Origin: Ensifer adhaerens
GTDB lineage: Bacteria; Pseudomonadota; Alphaproteobacteria; Rhizobiales; Rhizobiaceae
Reading direction: 5' to 3'
Assembly: GCF_000697965.2 (NCBI RefSeq)
Contig: NZ_CP015882.1
Span: 1,054,001 to 1,118,000 of the forward strand
DNA length: 64,000 nt
The translations under genes and the position numbers were made by a program. Of the stretch, positions 26,493 through 35,342 are shown in pieces (position 1 is the first letter of the stretch; each line of letters opens with the position of its first letter). The notes beneath the pieces are model-generated. The model was not told where the DNA came from, did not search any database, and saw only the letters and a program-made list of their open reading frames with translations.

Positions 26493-28463
26493 ATGGCCGA
26501 GATCCGATTTTCCGAAAGCGTTTCCGCCCGACTTGAAGGTGGCGTTCTCCTCGTTACCATCGACAACGCGCCCGTCAACGCGCTCTCCGCGGATGTCCGT
26601 TCCGGCCTGATGGCGGCGCTTGACCATGTTGCCGAACGGTCGACGATTGCGGGTCTCGTCATCACCGGCGCCGGCAATACCTTCATCGGCGGCGCGGATA
26701 TCAGGGAGTTTGGCAAGCCGCCGGTCGACCCGCTGCTTCCCGAAGTGATCGAGCGCATCGAGACCTTCGACAAGCCGGTTGCCGCAGCCGTCAACGGCCC
26801 CGCCCTTGGCGGCGGCTGCGAAGTGGCGCTTGCCTGCCACGGCCGGATTGCCGGCGAGAAGGTGTCGTTCGGCCTGCCCGAGGTAAAGCTCGGGCTTGTC
26901 CCGGGTGCTGGCGGGACGCAGCGCTTGCCACGCCTGATCGGCACGGTCATGGCGATCGATCTCATCGGAACCGGTCGTGCCGTGAAGGCCGCCGAAGCTG
27001 TGGCGCTTGGGCTTGCCGACAGCATTGCCGCCGATCCTGTCGCTGTCGCTCTGGCTTTCGTTCAAGAGCAAGCTGGCAAGCCGCTCCGTCGGACCGGCAT
27101 GATCGCCGTCCCGCCTGCGCACGCCAAAGCCGTCGGCGCGGTGGAAGCGAAGGTTCTGGCAAAGGCCCGCGGCCAGGCTGCCCCCGCCGAGGCAATCCGC
27201 CTCGTTAAGGCAGCCGGTGAACTCGACCTGAAGCAAGGACTGGCTGAGGAACGCGCGACTTTCCGGCGTCTGCGGGATTCGGTCGAGTCAGCGGCCCTCA
27301 GGCATGTGTTTTTTGCGGAGCGCGCCGCCGGCAAGGTCGAAGGGCTCGACAAGGTTTCGCCTCGGCCGATCGCGATCGTCGGTGTCGTCGGCACCGGGCT
27401 GATGGGGTCCGGCATCGCGGTCTCCGCCTTGATCTCCGGCTACCGCGTGGTCGCCTTGGAGCAGACGGAAGAAGCCGCAGCCGGCGGACGGGCACGCATT
27501 GCCGAGACGCTCGACAAGACCGTGCGGGCTGGACGATTGACTGCTGACGGACGCGACGAATGCCTCGCGCGGCTGCAGACCACCGCAGAAGCCGTTGAGC
27601 TCGCGAAAGCTGACCTCGTCATCGAAGCGGTGTTCGACGACCTCCAGGTCAAGACGGAGTTGTTTCAGAAGCTCGACGGCATCGTCGCACCGGGCGCCAT
27701 CCTCGCGACCAACACCAGTTATCTCGACCCCGATACGATCGCGGCGGCGACGGTCGATCCATCACGGGTGGTGGGCCTGCATTTCTTTTCGCCCGCCAAC
27801 GTGATGCGGCTCGTCGAAGTCGTTGATTGCGCCAAGACCGCGCCGGACGTCCTGGCGACGGCGCTTGCCTTCGTCAAACGCCTCGGCAAGCTGCCGGTCG
27901 TAACCGGGGTCACCGAAGGCTTCATCGGCAACCGCATTTTCTCGGCCTATCGCCGCGAGGCGGAGTTCATGCTGGAAGATGGAGCACTGCCGCAGGAGAT
28001 CGACGCCGCGCTCGAGGCCTATGGCTTTCCGATGGGCATCTTCGCCGTCAACGACATGGCCGGACTGGAGATTGCCTGGGCACGACGCAAGCGACAGGCG
28101 GCAACACGCGATCCTGCCGCACGCTATGTCGAAATCGCCGACAGGCTCTGCGAGGCCGGCCGTCTCGGCCGCAAGAGTGGCCGCGGCTGGTACGCCTATC
28201 CCGATGGTGAGCGCACCGTTGATCCCGACGTCACGGCGGTGATCGAAACGGCGCGGGCAGCCAAGCGCATCACGCCGCGCGCCTTTAAATCCGATGAGAT
28301 CATGAACCGGCTTCTGAACGCCATGTGCGACGAAGGCAAGGCGCTGCTCGCCGAAGGCATCGCCGCGCGTCCCGGCGACATCGATCTCGTGATGATCAAC
28401 GGCTACGGATTTCCCGCGCACAAGGGAGGGCCGATGTTTGCAGCCGGGCAAAGCAAAGGATAA
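26493..28463 (+). CDS. Bifunctional enoyl-CoA hydratase / 3-hydroxyacyl-CoA dehydrogenase
   Basis: The 656-residue fusion has an N-terminal crotonase domain (ITGAGNTFIGGADIREFGKP, GPALGGGCEVALACHGRI; about residues 1-190). A 3-hydroxyacyl-CoA dehydrogenase part begins near residue 290 (GVVGTGLMGSGIAV) with the catalytic-His region VVGLHFFSPANVMRLVEVV. The layout matches FadB-like and peroxisomal multifunctional enzymes. ATG 26493 has GAGG upstream. It performs hydration and NAD-dependent oxidation before the thiolase, whose gene starts 5 bp later. Confidence 0.88.
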   Translation: MAEIRFSESVSARLEGGVLLVTIDNAPVNALSADVRSGLMAALDHVAERSTIAGLVITGAGNTFIGGADIREFGKPPVDPLLPEVIERIETFDKPVAAAVNGPALGGGCEVALACHGRIAGEKVSFGLPEVKLGLVPGAGGTQRLPRLIGTVMAIDLIGTGRAVKAAEAVALGLADSIAADPVAVALAFVQEQAGKPLRRTGMIAVPPAHAKAVGAVEAKVLAKARGQAAPAEAIRLVKAAGELDLKQGLAEERATFRRLRDSVESAALRHVFFAERAAGKVEGLDKVSPRPIAIVGVVGTGLMGSGIAVSALISGYRVVALEQTEEAAAGGRARIAETLDKTVRAGRLTADGRDECLARLQTTAEAVELAKADLVIEAVFDDLQVKTELFQKLDGIVAPGAILATNTSYLDPDTIAAATVDPSRVVGLHFFSPANVMRLVEVVDCAKTAPDVLATALAFVKRLGKLPVVTGVTEGFIGNRIFSAYRREAEFMLEDGALPQEIDAALEAYGFPMGIFAVNDMAGLEIAWARRKRQAATRDPAARYVEIADRLCEAGRLGRKSGRGWYAYPDGERTVDPDVTAVIETARAAKRITPRAFKSDEIMNRLLNAMCDEGKALLAEGIAARPGDIDLVMINGYGFPAHKGGPMFAAGQSKG

Positions 28464-28468
28464 ATCTC

Positions 28469-29671
28469 ATGGCTGAAGCCTACATCGTCGGCGGCGTGCG
28501 CACCCCCATCGGCCGCTACGGCGGGGCACTCTCGAGCGCCCGCCCGGACGATCTTGCGGCCCATGTGATCCGCGAGGCGCTGGCGCGTGTTTCGTCCATT
28601 CTGGCCGAAGCGATCGACGAGGTCGTACTTGGCTGCGCCAACCAGGCGGGTGAGGACAATCGCAACGTCGCCCGCATGGCCGCCTTGCTCGCCGGGCTAC
28701 CGGAGACGGTCGCCGGAACGACGATCAACCGGCTGTGCGGTTCCGGGCTCGATGCAGTCGGTTATGCCGCTCGCGCGATCCGGCTGGGAGAGGCCGAAAT
28801 CGTGGTCGCCGGCGGCGTCGAAAGCATGTCGCGTGCGCCCTTCGTCATGCCGAAGGCCGAAAGCCCGTTCCAGCGCAGCACCGAGATCCACGACACGACG
28901 ATCGGCTGGCGCTTCATCAACACGGCCATGAAAGACCGATACGGCATCGACTCGATGCCGGAGACCGCCGAAAACGTCGCCGCCGAATTTTCCATCTCCC
29001 GCAAAGATCAGGACGCCTTTGCACTGCGCAGCCAGGCGCGCGCGGCAGTTGCGCAAAAGAGCGGGCGTCTCGCCCGCGAGATCGCCGCCTACGCGATCAA
29101 GGGACGCAAGGGCGAGACGACCCACGTCGAACACGACGAACATCCGCGCGAGACGACGCTCGAAAAGCTTGCGAGCCTGCCGACGCCGTTCCGCGCCAAT
29201 GGCACGGTAACCGCGGGCAACGCATCGGGCGTCAACGACGGCGCGGCCGCGCTCATTCTCGCCTCAGCCGGCGCGGTCGAGCGCTACGGACTTCAGCCCT
29301 TGGCCCGCGTCGACGGCATGGCAACGGCCGGTGTTGCCCCACGCATCATGGGCATCGGACCGGTCTTTTCCACGCACAAGCTCCTGGAACGTTTTGGTCT
29401 CGGCATCGGCGACATCGATGTCGTCGAGTTGAACGAGGCCTTTGCAGCGCAGGCGCTCGCCTGCATGCGGCAACTGGGGCTTGCCGACGATGCGCCCCGT
29501 GTCAATCCGAACGGCGGCGCCATCGCGCTCGGCCATCCGCTCGGCATGTCCGGTGCACGCCTGGCGTTGACCGCCGCGTTGGAGCTCGAAGCGCAGGGTG
29601 CCAAGCGTGCGATCGCCACCATGTGCATCGGCGTCGGACAGGGCATCTCGATGCTGTTGACACGGCCGTAG
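28469..29671 (+). CDS. Thiolase (acetyl-CoA C-acyltransferase)
   Basis: The 400-residue thiolase has the nucleophilic Cys in INRLCGSGLDAV (C90), NEAFAAQAL, the His loop GGAIALGHPLGMSGAR and the C-terminal proton-shuttle Cys in CIGVGQG. It resembles 3-oxoadipyl-CoA/acetyl-CoA acyltransferases. It is the last gene of the operon and releases acetyl-CoA plus a shortened acyl-CoA, probably completing beta-oxidation of the opened ring. AAGGA lies before the start. Confidence 0.9.
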   Translation: MAEAYIVGGVRTPIGRYGGALSSARPDDLAAHVIREALARVSSILAEAIDEVVLGCANQAGEDNRNVARMAALLAGLPETVAGTTINRLCGSGLDAVGYAARAIRLGEAEIVVAGGVESMSRAPFVMPKAESPFQRSTEIHDTTIGWRFINTAMKDRYGIDSMPETAENVAAEFSISRKDQDAFALRSQARAAVAQKSGRLAREIAAYAIKGRKGETTHVEHDEHPRETTLEKLASLPTPFRANGTVTAGNASGVNDGAAALILASAGAVERYGLQPLARVDGMATAGVAPRIMGIGPVFSTHKLLERFGLGIGDIDVVELNEAFAAQALACMRQLGLADDAPRVNPNGGAIALGHPLGMSGARLALTAALELEAQGAKRAIATMCIGVGQGISMLLTRP

Positions 29672-29752
29672 CGGCTGCACGCTTCGTGCCGTCAGCCGAA
29701 GGCTGCTCAAGACAATGAGAAAGCTGGGCTTGCTACTCAGCTGATGGGACTG

Positions 29753-29778
29753 AGACCGAGCCGCAAGCGGCTCGGTCT
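29753..29778. terminator. Strong hairpin between convergent thiolase and sugar-binding genes
   Basis: AGACCGAGCCGC and GCGGCTCGGTCT form a perfect 12-bp stem around AA. It lies 81 bp after the thiolase stop and 7 bp beyond the stop of the convergent sugar-binding-protein gene. It is placed to end both operons. Downstream T-runs are weak. Confidence 0.75.
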
Positions 29779-29784
29779 TCAAGC

Positions 29785-30909
29785 TTATTTTCCACCCCAG
29801 GCGGCGGGATAGTCCGGCAGCTTCTCGCAGCCGCACATGGCGTGATGCAGCGGGGGCATCTTGGCGTCGACATATTGATCGAGCGTTTCTGCCGTGATCG
29901 CCGGCTGCGGCATTACCCATTCCGGACCCGGCACCGCCTCGCCCTGCAGCACCTTCACTGCCGCGATGATTGGCGTGCGCCATTGGTAGGTCGGATAGGT
30001 CGGGGCTATCGCCTTGAAGCCTTCCGACTTCCACTTGACCAGGAAGTCCTGCTGGTCCTCGCCGGTAATGATCGGGGGCGGCAGGCCCGCATCCTCGAAG
30101 GCTTCGAGGGCTGCAACTGCTGTGGCACCAGCGTCCATCCAGATCGCGTCGATTTTGCCGCGTTGCAGGTAGTCTTCGACGATCGACTTGGTCTTGGCAT
30201 TGTCGCCCTCGGTGAATTCCTCGCCGACGACGTTCAGCCCTGTCTCCTTGAAAATGCGCTTGGCCGCGGACGCGCGGGTCTCGAGCACATCGACACCCGG
30301 TACGATGCGCAGCATCAGGACGTCGGCGCCCGCGGGTGCTGTGGCCGCCACGAACTCGCCTGCCTGGATACCGAAGCCGTAACCACCCACCGGATGGATG
30401 AAGGTGACCGGGCATTTGGTGTTGACGCCGCGGTCAAAGACGATCACCGGCAGCTTGGCACAAGCCTTCTCGACTGCAGGCGTCAGGGCTGCCGTCGTAT
30501 TCGGCGAGACAATCAGGGCCGAACATTTGCCGCCGTTGATGAGGTCGTCGATGTCAGCGATCTGCTTGTCGTCGGACCCTTCGGCATCGACGTGAATGAG
30601 CTCCTTGATTTCCGGATGGAGCTTTACTTCGGCCTGCATGTTCGTCCAGCCGGTTACCCGCCAGGCATTGTTCACGCCGGCGTTCGAAAAGCAGATCGTG
30701 TAGGGACCTGGCTTCTTGTGCTTTGCGGTGTCGGCCATCTGGTCGCCGTAGTACTGCTCCCAAGGCTCCCCGTCGGGACCATTGGCCTTGGCCGTCAGCA
30801 GCGTCCGCTGTCTGTCGAACTCGGCAGTATCGTCGAAGTTCAGCTGTTGGCTATGCGCCGTGCCGGCGACGAGCGCAGCCGAAAGTGCGGCGGTCAGCAA
30901 TTTTTTCAT
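29785..30909 (-). CDS. Sugar ABC transporter substrate-binding protein
   Basis: The 374-residue periplasmic protein has a signal peptide (MKKLLTAALSAALVAGTAHS) and a RbsB-type fold: ICFSNAGVNNAWRVTGW, DKQIADIDDLINGGKCSALI, PVIVFDRGVN. Cysteines near the C-terminus (MCGCEKL) are unusual for the family. It is the last gene of the operon, behind a 91-bp gap with a stem-loop, an arrangement that often allows separate mRNA levels for binding proteins. The sugar is unknown. Confidence 0.85.
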   Translation of the reverse strand: MKKLLTAALSAALVAGTAHSQQLNFDDTAEFDRQRTLLTAKANGPDGEPWEQYYGDQMADTAKHKKPGPYTICFSNAGVNNAWRVTGWTNMQAEVKLHPEIKELIHVDAEGSDDKQIADIDDLINGGKCSALIVSPNTTAALTPAVEKACAKLPVIVFDRGVNTKCPVTFIHPVGGYGFGIQAGEFVAATAPAGADVLMLRIVPGVDVLETRASAAKRIFKETGLNVVGEEFTEGDNAKTKSIVEDYLQRGKIDAIWMDAGATAVAALEAFEDAGLPPPIITGEDQQDFLVKWKSEGFKAIAPTYPTYQWRTPIIAAVKVLQGEAVPGPEWVMPQPAITAETLDQYVDAKMPPLHHAMCGCEKLPDYPAAWGGK

Positions 30910-30956
30910 GTCTCACTCCCATTGATCATGATTTTTCAGTTCCTCCCGATGGCCTG

Positions 30957-30988
30957 GAGCGGAATGCGGAAAGTGCCCGCAACCGCTC
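30957..30988 (-). promoter_or_regulatory. Intercistronic stem-loop before the binding-protein gene
   Basis: On the coding strand, GAGCGG and GCGG pair with CCGC and CCGCTC around a short loop. The element lies between the permease stop and the binding-protein start and has no T-run. It may stabilize or separate the binding-protein message. Confidence 0.45.
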
Positions 30989-31000
30989 TGACCCTCGAAA

Positions 31001-32002
31001 TCAGGTCCCGCCGGCGCGGTTGCGCCGGTAGGTTGCAAGCACGACTGCGGCGATCAGGATCAAGCCCTGGACGACATCGCGCGTCGGCTTCGGCAGTCCG
31101 ATGAAGTTGAGCAGCGTGAAGATGGCGGTCAGCGTCAGCGCGCCTGCAATCGAGGCGGGCACGGAGCCGCGGCCGCCGAGAAGCTGCGCTCCGCCGATCA
31201 CGCAGGCGGTGATCGCCTGCAGCTCGTAGCCGACGCCGACATCGGTTGATACGCCCGCAAATCCACCGAGCAGGATGCCGGCCGTCACCGCGCTCAGCGA
31301 CGAGGCGACAAAGGCGATGATGCGCACCCTCTCGATCGGCACACCCGACATTTGCGCCGCGCGCGGATTGTCGCCGAGCGCATGCAGCATGCGCCCGAGA
31401 TTGGTGCGATGCATGAGCCAGAAGAAGACGAAGCCGACGACCAACAGCACCAGCAATGCCACCGGCAGGAACTGGATCAATGGAATGCCCTGAAGGCTGG
31501 CGCGCCCGAAGAAGCGGAACGTCTCCGGCAGGTAGCCGCGCGGTGATCCGCTCGACCACATGAAGGCAGCACCATTGAGCGTGATCATCATGCCGAGCGT
31601 GGCGATCAATGACGGCACCCGCAGATAGGAAACGACCAGGCCGTTCACCACGCCGACGGCGAGCCCCACCGCATACATGACCGCAATCACCCACCAGGTC
31701 GCATCGGCACTGTTGTCGAGCAGCATCGACGAGCCGACGACCGTCAGCGTGATGAGCGAGCCTGCCGAAAGGTCAAAACCGCCGGAGACGATGACGTAGA
31801 TTTGGCCGGCCGCAAGGATTGCAAGAGGAGCGGCTCGCTTCAGGAAATTCATGTAGCCCGTGGGCTCGATGAAGTTCGGGTTCGAAAACGTGATGGCAAC
31901 GAGAAGGGCTGCCAGCACGAAGAAGACGGGATTGATCTTCGGCAGCCGCCCAATGCTTGCCACGCCGCGCGTCTTTGCGGAGCCGACGGTTTCCTGGATC
32001 AT
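31001..32002 (-). CDS. Sugar ABC permease (RbsC-like, second)
   Basis: The 333-residue permease has about eight to ten membrane helices and the RbsC-family motif LAAGQIYVIVSGGFDLSAGS followed by the coupling loop ALGDNPRAAQMSGVPIERVR. Its start overlaps the stop of the first permease by 4 bp, so the two are translationally coupled and probably form a heterodimer. Confidence 0.87.
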   Translation of the reverse strand: MIQETVGSAKTRGVASIGRLPKINPVFFVLAALLVAITFSNPNFIEPTGYMNFLKRAAPLAILAAGQIYVIVSGGFDLSAGSLITLTVVGSSMLLDNSADATWWVIAVMYAVGLAVGVVNGLVVSYLRVPSLIATLGMMITLNGAAFMWSSGSPRGYLPETFRFFGRASLQGIPLIQFLPVALLVLLVVGFVFFWLMHRTNLGRMLHALGDNPRAAQMSGVPIERVRIIAFVASSLSAVTAGILLGGFAGVSTDVGVGYELQAITACVIGGAQLLGGRGSVPASIAGALTLTAIFTLLNFIGLPKPTRDVVQGLILIAAVVLATYRRNRAGGT

Positions 32003-32979
32003 GCCACTATCCTCTTTGAACGGACTGCGTAAAAGGCGACGGCGGCGACGATGATGATGCCGCGCATTACCTGCTTGGCGAAGGCGTCAATGCCGGCGAG
32101 ATTGAAGATGGAATCGATCAGCGAGAAAATGATCACGCCGGCAACAGTGCCCCAGATCCCACCCTTGCCGCCGGAGAGGATTGTGCCGCCGATGACGACG
32201 ACGGCGATCGATTCCAGATCATATGCGCCCTCCGTGCCGATCCAGGGCGAACCGGATTTCAGGCGGCTGGCCAAATAGAGGCCGGCGAGCGCCGCGCAAA
32301 GGCTGCAGATGATATGGCTCGCCATGACGACCCGCGTCGTGTTGATGCCGGCCGCGCGCGCCGTGTCGCGGTTGCCTCCAACCGAGTAGATGTTGGAGCC
32401 AAAGCGCGTGAAGCGCAGGACGATCCATGCGCCAAGGACCAGCAGCGCCAGAACGACCAGGCTGACCGGCAGCCCGAGCACCTCGCCATAGGCGAAATAC
32501 TGGAACGCATCCGGTACCGAGCCGCCGAACCGGCCATGAAGGGAGGCAAGACAGCCCTGAATGATCAGCGCCATGCCGAGCGTCGCGATAAGCGGGTTGA
32601 CATCGAGGCGGGTGATCAGGAGCCCGTTGAGGGTTCCGACCACCGTCCCCATCACGAGCACCGCAGCAACGGCCGGCACCATCATCGCCGGGTCGCCGTT
32701 CATGATCGCAGAGGACACCACGGCCGAGGCCGAGATGAGATGGGCCACCGACAGGTCGATCGAGCCGACGAGGATGGTGAAGGTCTGCCCAACGGCGGTG
32801 ATGCCGAGCGCGATGGACCGGTTAAGGATGGAGACGGTCGCCTCCGGTGTCAGGAAGCGTGTCAGGCCGAGGCTGAGCGCAATCGCCGCATAGATCAGGA
32901 CGGCCAGACCGAGCAGAAGCGCCGGCGCGTAGTGTTCCATGCGCCAGGCCGGACGCCGGATGAGAGTTGCCTTGTTCAT
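31999..32979 (-). CDS. Sugar ABC permease (RbsC-like, first)
   Basis: The 326-residue permease shows the family motif ITAVGQTFTILVGSIDLSVA and the coupling loop SVGGNRDTARAAGINTTRV. It overlaps both the ATPase gene upstream and the second permease gene downstream by 4 bp. Together with the double-domain ATPase it forms a ribose/xylose-type importer. Confidence 0.87.
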   Translation of the reverse strand: MNKATLIRRPAWRMEHYAPALLLGLAVLIYAAIALSLGLTRFLTPEATVSILNRSIALGITAVGQTFTILVGSIDLSVAHLISASAVVSSAIMNGDPAMMVPAVAAVLVMGTVVGTLNGLLITRLDVNPLIATLGMALIIQGCLASLHGRFGGSVPDAFQYFAYGEVLGLPVSLVVLALLVLGAWIVLRFTRFGSNIYSVGGNRDTARAAGINTTRVVMASHIICSLCAALAGLYLASRLKSGSPWIGTEGAYDLESIAVVVIGGTILSGGKGGIWGTVAGVIIFSLIDSIFNLAGIDAFAKQVMRGIIIVAAVAFYAVRSKRIVA

Positions 32980-34490
32980 GCTGCCACCGCCTCCTCGCCG
33001 GTTGCCGCCAACATCACATCGGCTTCAGAGGCCCCGCGCGAAAACGCCGCGACGAGTTCGCCGTTCCGCATCACAAGGATGCGGTCGGATACGCCGAGAA
33101 CCTCCGGGAGATCGGACGAGACCATCATGATGGCCGTGCCCCTGCGCGCGAGATCGCGCATCAGGTGGTAGATCCCGGCCTTGGCATTGACGTCGATGCC
33201 GCGTGTCGGCTCGATGAAGATCAACAGCCGAGGCGCCAGCGCCAGCCAGCGCGCAACGATGGCTTTCTGCTGGTTGCCGCCCGACAGCGCCTTGATGTCC
33301 TGGGCAAAGCTGCCGGCGCGCACGTCGAGTTCGCGCAGCAGCTTTTCCATCGCTTCCGCCGAAACGAAAGGCGTCGCATTGGCATTGCCGGAAAGGCCGG
33401 AGAGTGCGCGAGACGTAAGCATGCCGTTGTCGACGACCGATTGCATCAACACCAGCGCTTCGGCCTTGCGATCGCCCGGCAGCAACCCTACCCCGGCGCT
33501 GATCGCCTCGCGCGGACTGGTGAACCGCGCCGGCTTGCCGGAAAGGGTGATCTCACCCTTGGTGAAGGGAGAAAGGCCGAATATCGCCTGCGCGAGCGCG
33601 ACGCGCCCTGCCCCTTGCAAGCCCGAAAAACCGACGATCTCGCCTGCGCGCAGTTCGAAGGACACATTTTTCAGCCGTTCGTTGCCGGCGTTGCGGACTG
33701 AGAGCACGACGCCGCCGATCTCCTGCGGTGCTGCCGGTTCCGCATAGAAATCGCCAAGGTCGCGGCCCACCATGGCTCGTACGATCGCCTCGGGCTCAGG
33801 CACATGGTCGAAGCGAACCGCCACCTCGCCATCCTTGAGCACGGTAACACGATCGGCCAGCCGCGTGATTTCGGGCATGCGGTGGGTGATGTAGACGATC
33901 GCCACACCGCTTTTCTTCAAGGTGTCGACGAGACCGTAGAGCACCTCGCATTCGGCCTCGTTCAGCGCTGCCGTCGGCTCGTCCATCACGATCACCTTTG
34001 CCTCTAGCGACACCGCCTTGGCGATCTCCACCAGTTGCTGGCTGGCGACGTCGAGGTCAGCGACAACGGTGCTCGGCTCGATCCGGTGCGCCGAGCCGAA
34101 GAGCGCAAGCACGCGCCGCGCTTCGTCATTCATCGCCCTGTGGTCGATTAGACCGCGGCGCGTCGGCTCGCGGCCGAGGAAGATGTTCTGTGCGACGGTT
34201 CGCTCGGGCAGTAGGGAGAATTCCTGATAGATGACGGCAATGCCCGCGCGGATCGCCGCAAGCGGATGCGTGAAATGCCGTTCCTCACCGTTTACGACAA
34301 CCGCGCCTGCGTCCGGCCGATAGATGCCGGAGAGGATCTTCATGAGCGTCGACTTGCCGGCACCGTTTTCTCCCGCCAGCGCATGGACCTCACCGCAATG
34401 CGCGGAGAAGCTGACGTTTTTCAACGCCTTGACACCGGGGAAACTCTTGGCGATGCCGCGCATCTCGATAGCGGGGTGTTTCGTGTTCAT
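32976..34490 (-). CDS. Sugar ABC ATPase, tandem nucleotide-binding domains
   Basis: The 504-residue protein contains two ATPase domains, as in RbsA/XylG. The first has canonical Walker A (GENGAGKSTLMKIL), Walker B (VIVMDEPTAALNEAE) and switch His. The second has a degenerate Walker A (GLQGAGRVALAQAI), a signature LSGGNQQKAIVARWL and a Walker B Asp-to-Glu variation (LLIFIEPTRGID). The ATG at 34490 overlaps the epimerase stop by 4 bp. The FIEP sequence replaces the usual FDEP and could lower hydrolysis at that site. Confidence 0.87.
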   Translation of the reverse strand: MNTKHPAIEMRGIAKSFPGVKALKNVSFSAHCGEVHALAGENGAGKSTLMKILSGIYRPDAGAVVVNGEERHFTHPLAAIRAGIAVIYQEFSLLPERTVAQNIFLGREPTRRGLIDHRAMNDEARRVLALFGSAHRIEPSTVVADLDVASQQLVEIAKAVSLEAKVIVMDEPTAALNEAECEVLYGLVDTLKKSGVAIVYITHRMPEITRLADRVTVLKDGEVAVRFDHVPEPEAIVRAMVGRDLGDFYAEPAAPQEIGGVVLSVRNAGNERLKNVSFELRAGEIVGFSGLQGAGRVALAQAIFGLSPFTKGEITLSGKPARFTSPREAISAGVGLLPGDRKAEALVLMQSVVDNGMLTSRALSGLSGNANATPFVSAEAMEKLLRELDVRAGSFAQDIKALSGGNQQKAIVARWLALAPRLLIFIEPTRGIDVNAKAGIYHLMRDLARRGTAIMMVSSDLPEVLGVSDRILVMRNGELVAAFSRGASEADVMLAATGEEAVAA

Positions 34491-35335
34491 GCAGCAGCCC
34501 ATGTCTTGCGGATGAATGTCGCGCTCTCGGAAAAGAGCGTATCGAAGTCGGGAAACAGCGGCCGCCAGACGCGGGTCGCCGTCGCGATCGCCGGCAGCCC
34601 GGCGCCGAATGCCTCAAGCGTCAGCCAACCGTCATAGCCGAGCTCCTTCAACACCGTGAACATCGCGCCAAATTCGATATGCCCCCGCCCGGGAATGCCA
34701 CGATCGTTCTCGGAGACATGGAAGACCCCGATATCCTGGCCAATCAGGCGGATCGCCGCCTCCGGCCGACGCTCCTCGACATTGGCATGGAACGTGTCGT
34801 ACATGATCTTGAAGGCAGGATGCGCCACGCGATCCACATAGGCACGCGCCTGCTCCATCGTGTTGAGAAAATAAGTCTCGAAGCGATTGAGCGGCTCGAG
34901 GCTCAAATGCATGCCGTTGGCCGCCGCCCGCTCCGCCAGCGCATGGTGCGCGTCTGCCCCATACTTCAACTCGTCTTCGCTGGCGCCCCTGCCGGTAAAG
35001 AAGCCGATCGGGGCATGAAACGGCCCGCCCATGCTTTCAGCACCAAGCGCTATTGCGCAATCCAGCGCCCAGTCGAGATGGGAAAGCCCGCGCGCCCGCA
35101 CTTCGGCATCGCAACTGACGGGGTTTGCCTCAGGCGTTGGCACGATCGATGTGGTGGATCGGCCAAGGCCGAGCCCGTCCAGTTCGCGGCCCAGGCGTTC
35201 GTAGTGACTGACCTTGCCCGACAGAACCGGCACTTCGACGCCATCATAGCCGAGATCGCGCAACCGGCCGATATTGTCGAGATGCCTCTCCTCGACGAAA
35301 TCGGTCAGGCAAAGGAGATTGATACCAAGCTTCAT
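34487..35335 (-). CDS. Sugar epimerase/isomerase, D-tagatose 3-epimerase-like
   Basis: The 282-residue TIM-barrel protein of the AP endonuclease 2 superfamily has the metal-ligand regions LSLEPLNRFETYFLNT, IMYDTFHANVEE and FHVSENDRGIPGRGHI. These are typical of D-tagatose/D-psicose 3-epimerases. It lies 7 bp downstream of a second epimerase and overlaps the ATPase gene. It probably epimerizes an imported ketose or keto-acid sugar; the exact sugar is not readable. Confidence 0.83.
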   Translation of the reverse strand: MKLGINLLCLTDFVEERHLDNIGRLRDLGYDGVEVPVLSGKVSHYERLGRELDGLGLGRSTTSIVPTPEANPVSCDAEVRARGLSHLDWALDCAIALGAESMGGPFHAPIGFFTGRGASEDELKYGADAHHALAERAAANGMHLSLEPLNRFETYFLNTMEQARAYVDRVAHPAFKIMYDTFHANVEERRPEAAIRLIGQDIGVFHVSENDRGIPGRGHIEFGAMFTVLKELGYDGWLTLEAFGAGLPAIATATRVWRPLFPDFDTLFSESATFIRKTWAAA

Positions 35336-35342
35336 GACGCGC

